Source of the DNA: Nitzschia sp. pyKryTriq1
Lineage: Eukaryota; Bacillariophyta; Bacillariophyceae; Bacillariales; Bacillariaceae
Length of the DNA: 64,000 nucleotides
Direction of reading: 5' to 3'
NCBI GenBank assembly: GCA_956465555.1
Contig: OY101119.1
Coordinates: 1,214,570-1,278,569 of the forward strand
Shown here: positions 21,016 through 31,396 of the stretch, one piece after another
How positions within the stretch are numbered: the first letter of the stretch is position 1
Layout of the letters: every line of letters starts with the position of its first letter
The notes under the pieces: generated by a model
The model's database searches: none
Told to the model about the DNA's origin: nothing
What the model saw: the letters and a program-made list of their open reading frames with translations, nothing else
Translations under genes and position numbers: made by a program

Positions 21016-21714
21016 ATGCGTACCTCCTGGCTTCAAGTCCACACAACCCTACCGGTATTGTGGTTGGCGTCCTTCGCTTTCATCTACTGCCCACGGGTAG
21101 ATTGCTTTAGCGCCTCGAGTAAAACTATCGATGTCAAGTCATGGCTTGCATCTCCAAGTCAAGAAGTATCTCCTCAGATTGCTTCAATAGAAGACGCCTC
21201 GCTACTACTGGGCGAGTGGGATAAGTTTTACAACTCCGAAGCAGGAGGGAAACCCTTGATTACAACGCCTCACGTGTCATCCAACCTTCGATGTCATTTG
21301 CCAGCTGCAGTCATCTTGCTTTCCGCGGCAGCAGATAAGGAAAGAAGCCAAGATTCTACCACCGGACGGTGTATGCTCGGTATATGTGCGTCTTCTCTAG
21401 AGGAAGGGATCTTTACCCTAAAATCTTGGGTCACATCCCTCCAACTTCCTAGAGGCCTTCTCCACGGCGCGGACAAAGATGGCGTTCAGCTGGAATTGGA
21501 TGGCGCCGTCTACATCAAGTATAATTCAGGTGGAGTGTACACATTTGAAGATATCCGAAAATCGGGACTAGGGTTCGACGCCTTGTGGAAGCCTGGTGAC
21601 GCGTTGCTTGAGCCTTATGATGGATCATATCGAGGTGTCTACTTTCAAGTGGAACTTTCAGATGGCGAGTTCCGGCAATATCTGGTTCCACTGGACACAT
21701 TTGTATTCGAATAA
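21016..21714 (+). CDS. Plastid-targeted DUF1824 protein
   Basis: 232 residues from the ATG at 21016. The leader (LPVLWLASFAFIYC then DC-FSASS) is a signal peptide with Phe after the cleavage point, as in diatom plastid presequences. The mature part has SLLLGEWDKFYNSEAGGKPL, RCMLGICASSLEEG, DGAVYIKYNSGG and PYDGSYRGVYFQVELS. These match the arrangement of DUF1824 proteins known from cyanobacteria and plastids, as I remember them. Molecular function is unknown in any organism that I know of. It is single exon. Confidence 0.68.
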   Translation: MRTSWLQVHTTLPVLWLASFAFIYCPRVDCFSASSKTIDVKSWLASPSQEVSPQIASIEDASLLLGEWDKFYNSEAGGKPLITTPHVSSNLRCHLPAAVILLSAAADKERSQDSTTGRCMLGICASSLEEGIFTLKSWVTSLQLPRGLLHGADKDGVQLELDGAVYIKYNSGGVYTFEDIRKSGLGFDALWKPGDALLEPYDGSYRGVYFQVELSDGEFRQYLVPLDTFVFE

Positions 21715-21749
21715 AGTTCTAAATTATGGAACTCTTTTGCGCTTTGTCC

Positions 21750-24442
21750 TTACTGCTTTTCTGCTACTTGTCCGTGTGGATCACGATCCCATCCAGCTGC
21801 TGCCGCCAACTCGTCCACTCGGATTTCGGCATCCTTCAATCGAATTGCGTATTTTTTCATCCTTGAATCACTACCCCTCAGCATGTCGTAGAGGGTACTT
21901 CTGGTAGCTTCAGGTATTTCCATTGTCCCCTTGTTTGTGCCATTCTCGGCAGATTCCTGCAACGTCGATGCTTTTAGCTTGAGACGATCCATCTGCTCTT
22001 GCCACTGTTTGGTTCGTTCTTGTAACCGTTCAAGTTCTTGAAAATAATCGAATTCAGCCTGTGTAATGGTAGGAAGCAGGTCGTTCGCCGACTGTAAGGC
22101 CGAAGCGCTTCGTTTCGCCAATGATTCTGCATTGGCACCGACAACCTCCAACTTTTCTTCAATAGAGGCTTCTCCTTTCTTAAGAGTGGCTAGCATTTCC
22201 TTCAGCGCAGCTAACTGTGTCATTTGGTTGTTGAACATGACAGCAATTTGACTTTTTCTTGCTTTGATGTGCTCGTTCAACTCCGTAATTGGGAGCATTA
22301 CTTCCTTGTCGATTTGTTCCTTGACTTCTGCTGCAGCGGCGAGAAGATCAGGAGTGATTTTATTGACAGGCGTCGCGCTTCCAACGATCTTGGTCATTCC
22401 TCGTAATCCACCGGCGATCTGTTCGATGAGCGGTTGCGCAATTTCTACCAATGGCGCTGTATCGTGCAAGGCTTGGAGTTCATTACTGGAAGACATGGCC
22501 GCCTGGGAAGTAAGCGCAAGCTGCTCGCTACTGTTGCTGTCCCCCATTGCCTCCATTTCTTGTAGCTGGCGTGTTTCGGTCAGATTGATTGCAAACTGTA
22601 GGAAGAACGAGTGCGAGTACATTTGTTAGAAAGATACGCGTAGGCCGGTACAATCTTATTCGACTACCACGCTCGGCACTCACCATCGATCCTGCAAGCC
22701 GAGATTGGAACAGATAAAAACAACGTCAGCCACCACATTTTGGTTTGAGCAATGAAAATCAAAAGAATCATCACATCGACACAGAAAGCAAATAGTACAA
22801 GAAACATACCATTGGATAGCCGAGTAATGAGGACATGGCCAAATTGAACGTCACCGCTGACAACAGCACCGACGACTGATTTTGCTTTACCGCCATCGAC
22901 ATTGGATACTTCCAGGCTTGACCATCCCGTGGTTCGAGGAGGTAGATCCTTACGTTTGGAGGGTGGAGAGAACATTCCACCACTACCACTAGTTGTTGCC
23001 TCGGACGGACGGACTTTGTTCGCGGCAATCTTGAGCCCATTGGTCGAGATGCTGGAAATGCCATTGGGAGTCACGTAGTGGACGACGGTGTCCATGATGG
23101 GATCTCGGACCAGCGCCAAAGAAGAACAAATTGGTTGCTGCTCATTTTCGTCATCTCGAAGATCAACTCGATTGACAATGGCGCCCCAGTTGAGGTCTTG
23201 ATCGAGTTTCATAGTATCTTCTCGGCTTTCCAATTGGAAACGGGGAATGAAGAGCGTTGGTGCCAAGAGTCCAAATTCAACTTTGTACCCAATATGACCA
23301 ATGGCGAGGCCACAAAAGTCTCCTCCCGCGACGGGTTCAATAGCATTGGCCAGGGTTTCAAAGTCATCAGACTCGGGAAGCAAGAGAACTGGGCCTTGCA
23401 TTTGTGCCGGCCACTCAAAGGCCGAGGAGCGTTCTTGGCCAGTTACGAAATGCCCTCTTGAGTTTTCATTGGGAAAACAATCAATGATGTATTGCCGGGC
23501 TGAGCGAAATTGACGTCCCCTGGCGGTGGTTGGTTCGTGTCTAGCGATTTGACCCTCGAGAAAGACAAGGGTCTTGGTGACGGCATCTTGTGGAACAACG
23601 GTCCCTCGAAACAGGACGGGAGAGGCCTGTAGTACCTCGCCAGACGCCTTAAGGAATGCCACCGAGAGAGACGACAGCAGAGAAAAGGCATTGGATTGAC
23701 AGAAGCAAAAGTCTGTGAATTGTTCCATTTGCTCATCAAGCTGTTCCATGCTGTGCACTACTGGTGTGGAAAGAGGAGACCCCAATCCGTGATAGAGCGT
23801 CAAAGTATACTCATTGACGACGTTGTCATGCGTCAGCATAGCCATGGCTTCAGCTGGACAAAGGGTAACGTACCCTTTGAATTGCTGAGGAGCCTGACGA
23901 ATCCGAATGATGCTAGTGGACGTCGAATTTCCAATGAGCACTTGATCAAATGGCTCCAGTACTGTCACGACGACTCCTTCGACCTCCCTCGCGCCCGAGA
24001 CCACCTGGTAGCCAAGTTCCAGCAGAAAGACGTCCTTTTTCGAATAGAGACAGAGACGGGGCAGCTTTTTCAACGACCTTGAAGAGCCAGGTACCTCGGC
24101 ATCCACGTCGACGCAGAGCAATTCCAGAGCTGGATAGCGTTTCAGAGCCGAAGCCACGTGATCGGGAAGCGTGGTACGCACCACAGCAGGGATATCTTGG
24201 TTACGAAAGTCGTCATCATTGCCCTCTACTGTACCCGCGAGAGGAAGCGAATGTGTTTCAATAAAAGCCTTGGAATTTCGTGTCAAGTACGAGTGCACCG
24301 CCCTCCCATCGGGACTCAAACAAGAGAGCCTGACCGAAGAAATGGGCGCATCCTCAGAAGAGGATTCTCCAAAGGGCATTGATGAAGTATTCGGCGTCGG
24401 AGACCCAAAGGAAGAAGGCGAATTGAGCCCAAAATGAGGCAT
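21750..24442 (-). CDS. NUP88: Nucleoporin NUP88-like (3 exons, one of 8 nt)
   Basis: Exon 1 is 22810-24442, exon 2 22684-22691 (GATCGATG) and exon 3 21750-22595. Intron A (22692-22809, GTATGT...TTGCAG) and intron B (22596-22683, GTGAGT...CTACAG) flank the microexon. The join reads LSNG-SM-FAINLTETRQ and the total (2487 nt) is a multiple of three, giving 828 residues. The amino part looks like the beta-propeller of NUP88 (EWPAQMQGPVLLLPESDD, then CGLAIGHIGYKVEFG). The carboxyl third is long coiled coil (about 575-815), as in NUP88/Nup82, which anchors NUP214 and NUP62 on the cytoplasmic face of the pore. Identification is by architecture and local wording, not by alignment. Confidence 0.68.
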
Positions 24443-25062
24443 TGTATGGATTCGGTAATCGATGTACGAAGTAATGAGAGCAGTGGTGCTGCCAAACAAG
24501 GAGAGTACTCTGTGTTATAACCGCTCTATCGTACCCGTAGGAGTACGGTACCTGGTACTGTATCTGGCGCACCATGGTCGATGATGCGGGTAGTGTGCGG
24601 GTCTTCCGTTCTTTGCGGGGCCGGCAAATCGAAAGTTTGTTGACCTCTCCGACTGCAAATAGTTAGTGCGGGCCAGGAACTGACCTGAGACCGTGTTATC
24701 TGCGGGCGGACGGAGGCCAGGCTATTTCAATTTGCGCTCTGCGTGTCGTTTCTCGTCCAGGCTTGGACTGGGCTTGGGCTTGCTTCCGAGTAGAGTGAGT
24801 TTGGTGGCCGGCCGGCGCGGGGGAGAAACTCTGGCGTTTCTCGTTTATTTGCGTATGCCCAGTAGACTACTGAGAAAGATTTTTTGCTATCAAAACAATG
24901 CGATCAAAAGCTGCAAGCTTCGCTTCATTCTTCGATGATTGATTCTTGTTCAGGGACAAAAGGGAAAGTGCATCCACCCGTTGACATCATCATTGTGGTA
25001 TTTTCCTGGCACCAGTACCTGGTACTGTAATCTATCCGGGACACCCATTCTCAAATCAATCC
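24443..25062. other. Divergent promoter region, 620 bp
   Basis: Between NUP88 (minus) and the MscS gene (plus). It carries two very similar GTAC words, ggtacctggtactgta near 24550 and agtacctggtactgtaa near 25015. Confidence 0.5.
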
Positions 25063-28000
25063 ATGAAGTGGACACCACCTATAAACCTACCTTCATCCTT
25101 GAAATTGAGTCGCAAACGAGGAGAAGGCGGTAGCATGAATCGAAACGAGGTTCCACTGGCTGCGGACGACCAGAAGTCACCCGCCATCACGGGGTCGAAT
25201 GCCAAGACCTATCAGTCGCTGGACAACACCGAGGATGCGGAAGATTCGATTCTTTCCAACCTTGAGGCGCAGGCGAAGCTCACCCGAACTGGATCGGATG
25301 GCTTTCGACCGGCCGTCCCGGGAGAACGAGCACCTCTGGGGGTCGACAGCCTAGGCACGGCGCTGGACAGCGACGACGAGGACGACGACGCCCACGTACC
25401 TCCAGGACCACCGCGCACCAGTCGTCCCACCTTCAAGGAAATGGCAATGCGAGTGCAGACCATTAATCGTTTGAGATCTGCCGCCCATGCCATGAGTAGC
25501 AATCGAAGTGTAACAAGCAGCCATGCTTCCAGCAACGATGAGATCGCAATTGGTCACAGACGGGCGCAAACGCTTCTAGAGAGCATTGACGAAGCTGCCA
25601 AAGAAGAGGAGGAGAACAAGGAAAGCCACCATTTATTCACCGATTTTAGCACGGACTTGTTCGCAGCAGACCATGAGCCAGACGAAGAGCACGAAGGGCT
25701 GAAGTTCTTGTGGAACGAAGAGGAATCTGACGAATTTGACGACGCCGAACTGGACAGTATGATGGCCCTGCCTTCGGTCTCTGCCAGCAGGCCAGCAGAG
25801 GGTCAGCCCCTTCTCGGCAACGCATCCGTACGTTTAAATCCAGACGTGCCTGATGCAGCTGTGATCTTGGAAAGGCGCCGTCTGGCTCGACAAAGGAGAA
25901 ACGAGCTTCGCTGGAAGAGAGTGAAGAATTGTCTGAATCCGATGATGATGGTGCAACGTCTTTTATATGTGGTAGTAGATGGCACTTTCGTCGTCTCCAT
26001 TCCATGTTTCATTATTTCTGGGATTCTCTTCTACTACATTGGGAACCCACGATTAGACTTTTTACCTGGAGATGCCACTGTTTCGTGGTGGTTCAATTTT
26101 TTGGGACGACAGCTTCTGGTGTTTGAACTCGCAAAGTTCACACAATTCCTAATAATCGATGTCTTGACAATGTCGTCCAGGACTGTCGTTCAAATGCTAG
26201 GACCCTGGGTGACGATCTTTTGTCTCCAATCCAAAGGGTGGCCATTCCTGGTGGCTTTCTGGGGTCTTTATGATATGCTTCTTTTGCACGGGGACAATCA
26301 TTTTCAAACCCACTGGCTCTACTGGACGGGGATCCGGATCTACTCGACAGCAAACTCAGGGAGCTACATCCTCAGTAGCAGTGCCTATCTTCGGGTACTT
26401 ATTGGCATGGTTCTCGCGGGTATTGCCACCACCTTGAAGCGAACCGTCTTGACCTTGTATTTCGGAAAACGGAGTTTCGGTGAGTAAATGATGTTCGTTG
26501 CATGCCTGGATTGATTTCAAAGAGGTATCGCATGGGACTATTGTATCGCATAGGATTATTCACACCAATGTTATTGCTGTCTCTACTCCTACCAGATGTG
26601 TACAAGCCAAAGCTGGAGGAAATTCTCAATGACATCATTGTCATTACAGAGATCGCCGAGTTGGGGGCGGAAGCGGATAATCTTCCGGATGACACGGAAG
26701 CTTTGAATACCAAGGAACTTGTGGAACTGAATCTGAATAAACGGGCAAGCCTTGGTGGAGTCCATTGGTCAAGCGTCAAATTCAAGTCGAACAGACAGAG
26801 GACGGACTCGGACGCGTCGTCTGTGGTGGATGCAAGCACGAATGTCGACTCCCCAGCAGCAGAGAAGACACCCAAGGCGCCTGAAAACCTAAGGGCTCGC
26901 ATGTCGCGAATGTCTACAAGGTCTAGCAGCAGTCTCCTTCGCATTAAGAATTTACTCGATCGTTGGGAAGAACCTGTCAACAAATTGGACCAGGTACGTG
27001 GCGGGAAGCTTATATTATTCTTATTATTGGTTTGCCGCTATGCCGCAATCAGCCGAACTTACTTTTCTTTTTGTCTTGCACAGACTAGTGAATCCAGCGT
27101 GGCCGACATCTTGAAGTTCCGCAAGGCTCTGACCTACATGGATCTCGAACACCCTTTTGGCGAGGCTTTTGGCCCAGCATCGACTCGCGACGAACTTATT
27201 AACTCCGCACAAGCTTTGTACCACCGTTTGTTGAAGTTGTCCCCTGGAACGTACTCACTTCCATTCGCTGTTCTGTCCGTTTTGAGCGAGAATGACGATG
27301 GGACCGTCAACCGCAATTTGAAAAAGTCGATTCAAACTCTTTTTCGCGCCGATCGCGATGGTGAGGTTCCCATTCTGGCTTTTATTCAAAACTGTGACGT
27401 TGTATATCGAAAACTAAGATACTTCAGGGCGAGTGTTGGAAATGCATCTGTCATCGACAAAGTGCTGGAGGGTATTCTGAATGGACTTTATGCTTTTGGT
27501 TTGACCATTGTCATTATGTCGCTACTAAATTTCAATCCATGGCCTTTGCTTGTCTCCGTCTCCACCCTTCTGGTGTCATTTGCTTTTGCGATCGGTCCCA
27601 CGGCTGCCAAAGCCATTGAGGTAAGCATCATTTGTTTTTGCCTTGCCGAATCATGAAACACGATGTCTAAACGTTTCCATTTATCCGTGTTCCTACAGGG
27701 TATTTTGCTCATTGTTGGTACCAGGTATGTAGAATAAAGTTTTTGTCGGATTGGGCTTTTGGTCTCTCGGTCCACATCATCTCACACAAAAATACACGCC
27801 CCCTTGATATAGGCCTTTTGACATTGGTGATAGAATCATCATTGCAAACCAACCCGGACAGCCATCGGCAGGTGTCGCTGACTCATGGTTTGTAGAAGGT
27901 ATGTTGACCAGATAGACTACATATTGCCTACTGATCAATCATCTGCTAAAAATGCCATCCACGTTTTATTTTCAATCAGATATTACGCTCTTCAGCACCA

Positions 28001-28674
28001 CATTACGCCTGGGAGCAAATAATGAGGTTGCGACGATAAGCAATGGTGCGATTGCGAGTACCCGTATTACCAACTGTCAAAGAAGCAAGAATGCCGTTGT
28101 GAATATTGTTCTGAAGCTGCACATTAGCATGCATGATGGGCGCAACGTTGATAAGTTCGAGGATGGATTGGAGAATTACATAAACGACAACCCTTCTGTC
28201 TGGGATTCTTTGGTATTTTTGCGATGCGAGGACATCAATGGCGACGACGAATACGTCATTTACCGTCTCGGTGCTCGGTCTCGTCTCAGCTGGCAATTGG
28301 CTGCCAGAATTTTCGCGGACCGAGGTCGTTTGCATCAATACTGCGTGGAATTGTCGAAACAGCTGGGCGTCAATTTTGATTCTCCAACTTCTCGCAAAGT
28401 GCTTTACTATGGAGGGAACCTGGTGGATGGTGCTATCAAAGACTTCAAGAAGAATCTATTGATGGACCGAAACAATATCAGCCGAGGAGATATGGGCTTA
28501 TTTGGTTCAAGGATGGACTTGCCGGTTCAGCGGACAACTTCACAAGATCTAGCTGGAGCTGGAGCTAGAGCTAGAGCTACACCTGGTGATCTAGAAGTCG
28601 ATCGCGAAACAGAAACACCCAGGGCTCCTGCGGATGATCTTTTCTTATCAATGGTCCAACAATCCCAAGAATGA
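25063..28674 (+). CDS. MscS-family mechanosensitive channel (6 exons)
   Basis: Exons 25063-26479, 26596-26993, 27084-27620, 27699-27724, 27813-27898 and 27980-28674, all with GT-AG borders and in frame, give 1052 residues. An ATG at 25135 is an equally good start. The first 280 residues are polar and acidic. Several membrane helices follow (VVVDGTFVVSIPCFIISGIL near 305), then a long cytosolic loop. The pore-lining helix region (LYAFGLTIVIMSLLNFNPW, then SFAFAIGPTAAKAIEGILL) runs into the beta domain GTRPFDIGDRIII. This is the standard MscS layout of an osmotic-pressure relief channel. Exon 4 is only 26 nt. Intron 2 (90 bp) has no stop, so retention would add 30 mostly hydrophobic residues. 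Confidence 0.88.
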
Positions 28675-29302
28675 GTGCAAAAAGTACGAAGTAGAAACCA
28701 CCATAGAAAATTAGAATAATTGCTTCACTATTATTATTTTGTGATCACTTTTTTTTATTTTTTTCTATTTGAGATACACCGTTTTCAACGACCAAGATAA
28801 TACGAACCATTTTATGACTTCCCCCCTACCGGTATCAACGAGCAGGACTTCATTGTTACGTTGCCAATGTTGCTTTCTTGTACGCTGGAGGCAGTTTAAC
28901 GGACACATAAATCGAGGCAACGTCTCGCCCAATTTAGCCGAAAGCTAAGATCGTGATAACAGACTCACTGAACGCTGCTTCGAAAGGCGGGCGGGGACCG
29001 GGGACGTTGGGTGGTGAAATTCCGACCGCCAGGCTCGCCATAATCTGTGTCGTATCGACGTCTTTTCATTCTAGTCTCACTATATAAATTGTACTATGTG
29101 AAACAACTGTTAAGTATTTGGTCGCGTTGGTGACACAGACAAAGATCCATCTGCGAGGAAATTTTTCGTGAGCGGCTCCCTCAACGGCTCGAAAATTGTT
29201 GACAAGCTCCTTTCTCTAAAGCTTTCCTCACAAAATTCACAATTTCTTGCCAAAATAAAAAGTACACATCCAACACTTATCAGAATTAAAAAGCTAGTTG
29301 CA
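28675..29302. other. Intergenic and 5' leader, 628 bp
   Basis: T-rich 3' region of the channel gene, then the promoter of the silaffin-like gene (see the TATA-like site). Confidence 0.45.
29080..29088 (+). promoter_or_regulatory. TATA-like box of the silaffin-like gene
   Basis: ctatataaa lies about 215 bp before the chosen ATG at 29303, leaving room for a leader of 180-190 bases. Pattern only. Confidence 0.4.
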
Positions 29303-30310
29303 ATGGTACAAAAGAAAGCAAACCTCCGCATATGGAGGCTGGTGCTATGCATGGGTCTGCTCGCCGTGGCGTTTGGAGATGGAGGCCCAAATGGGGTCGC
29401 TCTCTCTGTAGAAGGCGCTGATTCGGAGGTCGGAGATAAATCCGAGACCAGAGGAGAGGCAAGATGGCGCCAGCGTGGTCTTGAGACAAATGACAAGGAA
29501 AACGCCCAAGCCGGAGAGTTGCGTCGAGTCCTCCTAGAAACTTCTGGCGCAGGCCTGGCTGAGGCTGAGGTGGATGCCTCTGGAGAAGTGACTGACGCTT
29601 CTGACAAGGTTGTTGATCCCGCGGGAAGACTTAGTTGGAGTGATCGTCTGCTCCAGGCTCGAGAGCGACTCTTGAAGAAAGGAAAAGGGGGCAAGGGCAA
29701 GGGTGGTAAGGGGGGTTGCAAGTCCTCCAAGAGCTCAAAATCTTCCAAGAGCTCCAGCAGTGGCTCGAGCGACGACGACTGTGATGAAGAAGGAGAAGGT
29801 GGAGAGGAGGCTCCTCCTGGCGACGATGATGACGACGCCGGTGATGATGATGATGACGGTGGTCCAACAGATCCCCCGTCCATCAGTCCTGCACCTACTT
29901 CGTCTCCCAGACCCACGGGTCCCACAGTCGAACCAACCCCCAACCCTACCCGGTTCGTCCCTTCTCCTGTCACACCTACCGACAGACCCACGTCTTCACC
30001 CCGACCCACGGCCCCTACGGTCTCTCCCCAGCCCTCGGGCGCGAGGGATCCAGCTAGTCCTGGGGACGATGATGATGATGGTGGCGCTGGCGACGATGAT
30101 GACGATGCTGGTGCTACTGCTCCTCCTGAAGATGGCGAAGGAGCGATGTCCTCAAAAAGCTCCAAGAGCTCAAAGTCTTCCAAGTCGTCAAAGAGCTCAA
30201 AAAGTGGCAAAGGAAGAGGAAAAGGCAAGGGTGGAAAGCGACGCGCCCGAGCCCTCACCGACGAGGAAAGTCTCAAGGTGGAATTCAAGACTGGTACTAC
30301 ACGAATCTAA
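29303..30310 (+). CDS. Silaffin-like secreted Lys/Ser-rich protein
   Basis: 335 residues from the ATG at 29303, where a signal peptide begins (WRLVLCMGLLAVAFG). Upstream in-frame codons to 29168 lack an export signal. After Arg-rich sites (RRVLLET) come a Gly/Lys block (LLKKGKGGKGKGGKGGCK, about 123-140) and a KSS-repeat block (SSKSSKSSKSSSSGSS). Poly-Asp runs, a PT-rich linker (PTSSPRPTGPTVEPTPNPT), a second poly-Asp region, a second KSS block (283-301) and a basic end (GKGRGKGKGGKRR) follow. Regularly spaced Lys and Ser, with export, are the hallmark of silaffin-type proteins that are modified with polyamines and phosphate and direct silica formation in the cell wall. The acidic and basic blocks alternate. 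The assignment is compositional. An overlapping minus-strand frame of similar length is a codon-bias shadow. Confidence 0.72.
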   Translation: MVQKKANLRIWRLVLCMGLLAVAFGDGGPNGVALSVEGADSEVGDKSETRGEARWRQRGLETNDKENAQAGELRRVLLETSGAGLAEAEVDASGEVTDASDKVVDPAGRLSWSDRLLQARERLLKKGKGGKGKGGKGGCKSSKSSKSSKSSSSGSSDDDCDEEGEGGEEAPPGDDDDDAGDDDDDGGPTDPPSISPAPTSSPRPTGPTVEPTPNPTRFVPSPVTPTDRPTSSPRPTAPTVSPQPSGARDPASPGDDDDDGGAGDDDDDAGATAPPEDGEGAMSSKSSKSSKSSKSSKSSKSGKGRGKGKGGKRRARALTDEESLKVEFKTGTTRI

Positions 30311-30759
30311 GATTGGACTCTCCTTTCTCTTTGACCACCAGGCACTGCGCCCTCTTTGTAAAATAGTTTAGGAAATACATGTGCATAACGCAACTCAATA
30401 TTGCTGATCAGATTGTTTGTACTCGTACCAGTAGACTACTCTTTGCTCCCGAAAGTAGAATTTTTGCATTTCACGTGGATCTTGGTCTCGTGTTCCAAAG
30501 CTTCGCGACTCATTCGTGACTGTTGGCAAGGCATTTATGTACATACCGGTATGGATTTTTGAGCTAAAACGAACGTACTGTACCAGTTACTGTACCGCAG
30601 CGCTACAGCACGAGTACTGTACGACGACTCATACCAGACTCATAGATAGCTTACGCTTCTACGATACTCGAGTTTTCTTGTTGACGATGATCTCAGATCT
30701 GGCATCGTCATTTGACACTACTTGTAGAGAGGGTTGACCGACGGCGTACCCCAGTCGAA
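30311..30759. other. Intergenic, about 450 bp
   Basis: Contains GTAC-rich words (accagttactgtaccgcag, gagtactgtac near 30590-30625). No gene seen. Confidence 0.45.
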
Positions 30760-31362
30760 ATGGGCGATAGCAACACCGAGGAAAGTTTCCTGACCAGTCT
30801 CGAAGATTATGAGTTGCACGGTTGGAAACCCGATACTAGCATTTCGCGTGACGACAATGTGATGGACTTGGTGATGCTGGTGACCAGGACTTCGAAATGT
30901 CGCCAAGGAAGCATGGCGTGTATTTTGGTCAAACCTTCTCCTTCTACTGCTGGTGCTGGGGAAGACTGTTTGGAGGCCATACAACGCTCTATCGTTTGCG
31001 TGTCTACGAATCTTTCATTGTTCAAGGTCAAAAATAGTGATGTGCATGCAGAAATAGGGGCACTCGGGTCTGCGTGTCGAAAGGGCGTTAAGACCGAAGG
31101 TTGTTCTGCCTACATCACGATGCCCCCTTGTAGAGTCTGCTTTGGGGCCCTCGCTGCTGCTGGTATCAAACGAATCGTCACGCGCATACCGTGTCTCGAA
31201 CCTGTTCTGGGCGCAGCGGAGAAGCTGGGTATCGAATTGGTTGTGCTTGGAAAAAGCGAGGAAAGGACAGCGCGCATCAATACACTTATACACGGGAATC
31301 CAGAAGGGAAAAGGCGAGATCTCTCGTCAGACGACGATCGTGAAGCTAAACGAAAAAAGTAG
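30760..31362 (+). CDS. CMP/dCMP-type cytidine deaminase-like protein
   Basis: 200 residues from the ATG at 30760 (MGDSNTEESF); the in-frame codon at 30712 is less likely. The zinc-dependent deaminase signature is complete: H96-A-E98 in DVHAEIGALG and P-C-x-x-C at 123-127 in MPPCRVCFGALAAAGIKRIV. His and the two Cys bind zinc and Glu shuttles the proton. The spacing suits the dCMP deaminase/ComE group, which acts on free nucleotides or related compounds, but tRNA or riboflavin-type deaminases share the fold. The tail (RRDLSSDDDREAKRKK) is very basic and could be a nuclear signal. Single exon. Its stop lies 34 bp from the stop of the convergent PPR gene. Confidence 0.72.
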   Translation: MGDSNTEESFLTSLEDYELHGWKPDTSISRDDNVMDLVMLVTRTSKCRQGSMACILVKPSPSTAGAGEDCLEAIQRSIVCVSTNLSLFKVKNSDVHAEIGALGSACRKGVKTEGCSAYITMPPCRVCFGALAAAGIKRIVTRIPCLEPVLGAAEKLGIELVVLGKSEERTARINTLIHGNPEGKRRDLSSDDDREAKRKK

Positions 31363-31396
31363 AATGGCACTACGTACTATGTTGGATAATGAGACG

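Noticed and set aside
29110-30288. 392-codon minus-strand ORF opposite the silaffin-like gene
   Set aside because: It is an antisense shadow made by the strong codon bias of KSS, Asp and Pro blocks; it lacks a signal or domain, and the plus strand has a signal peptide.
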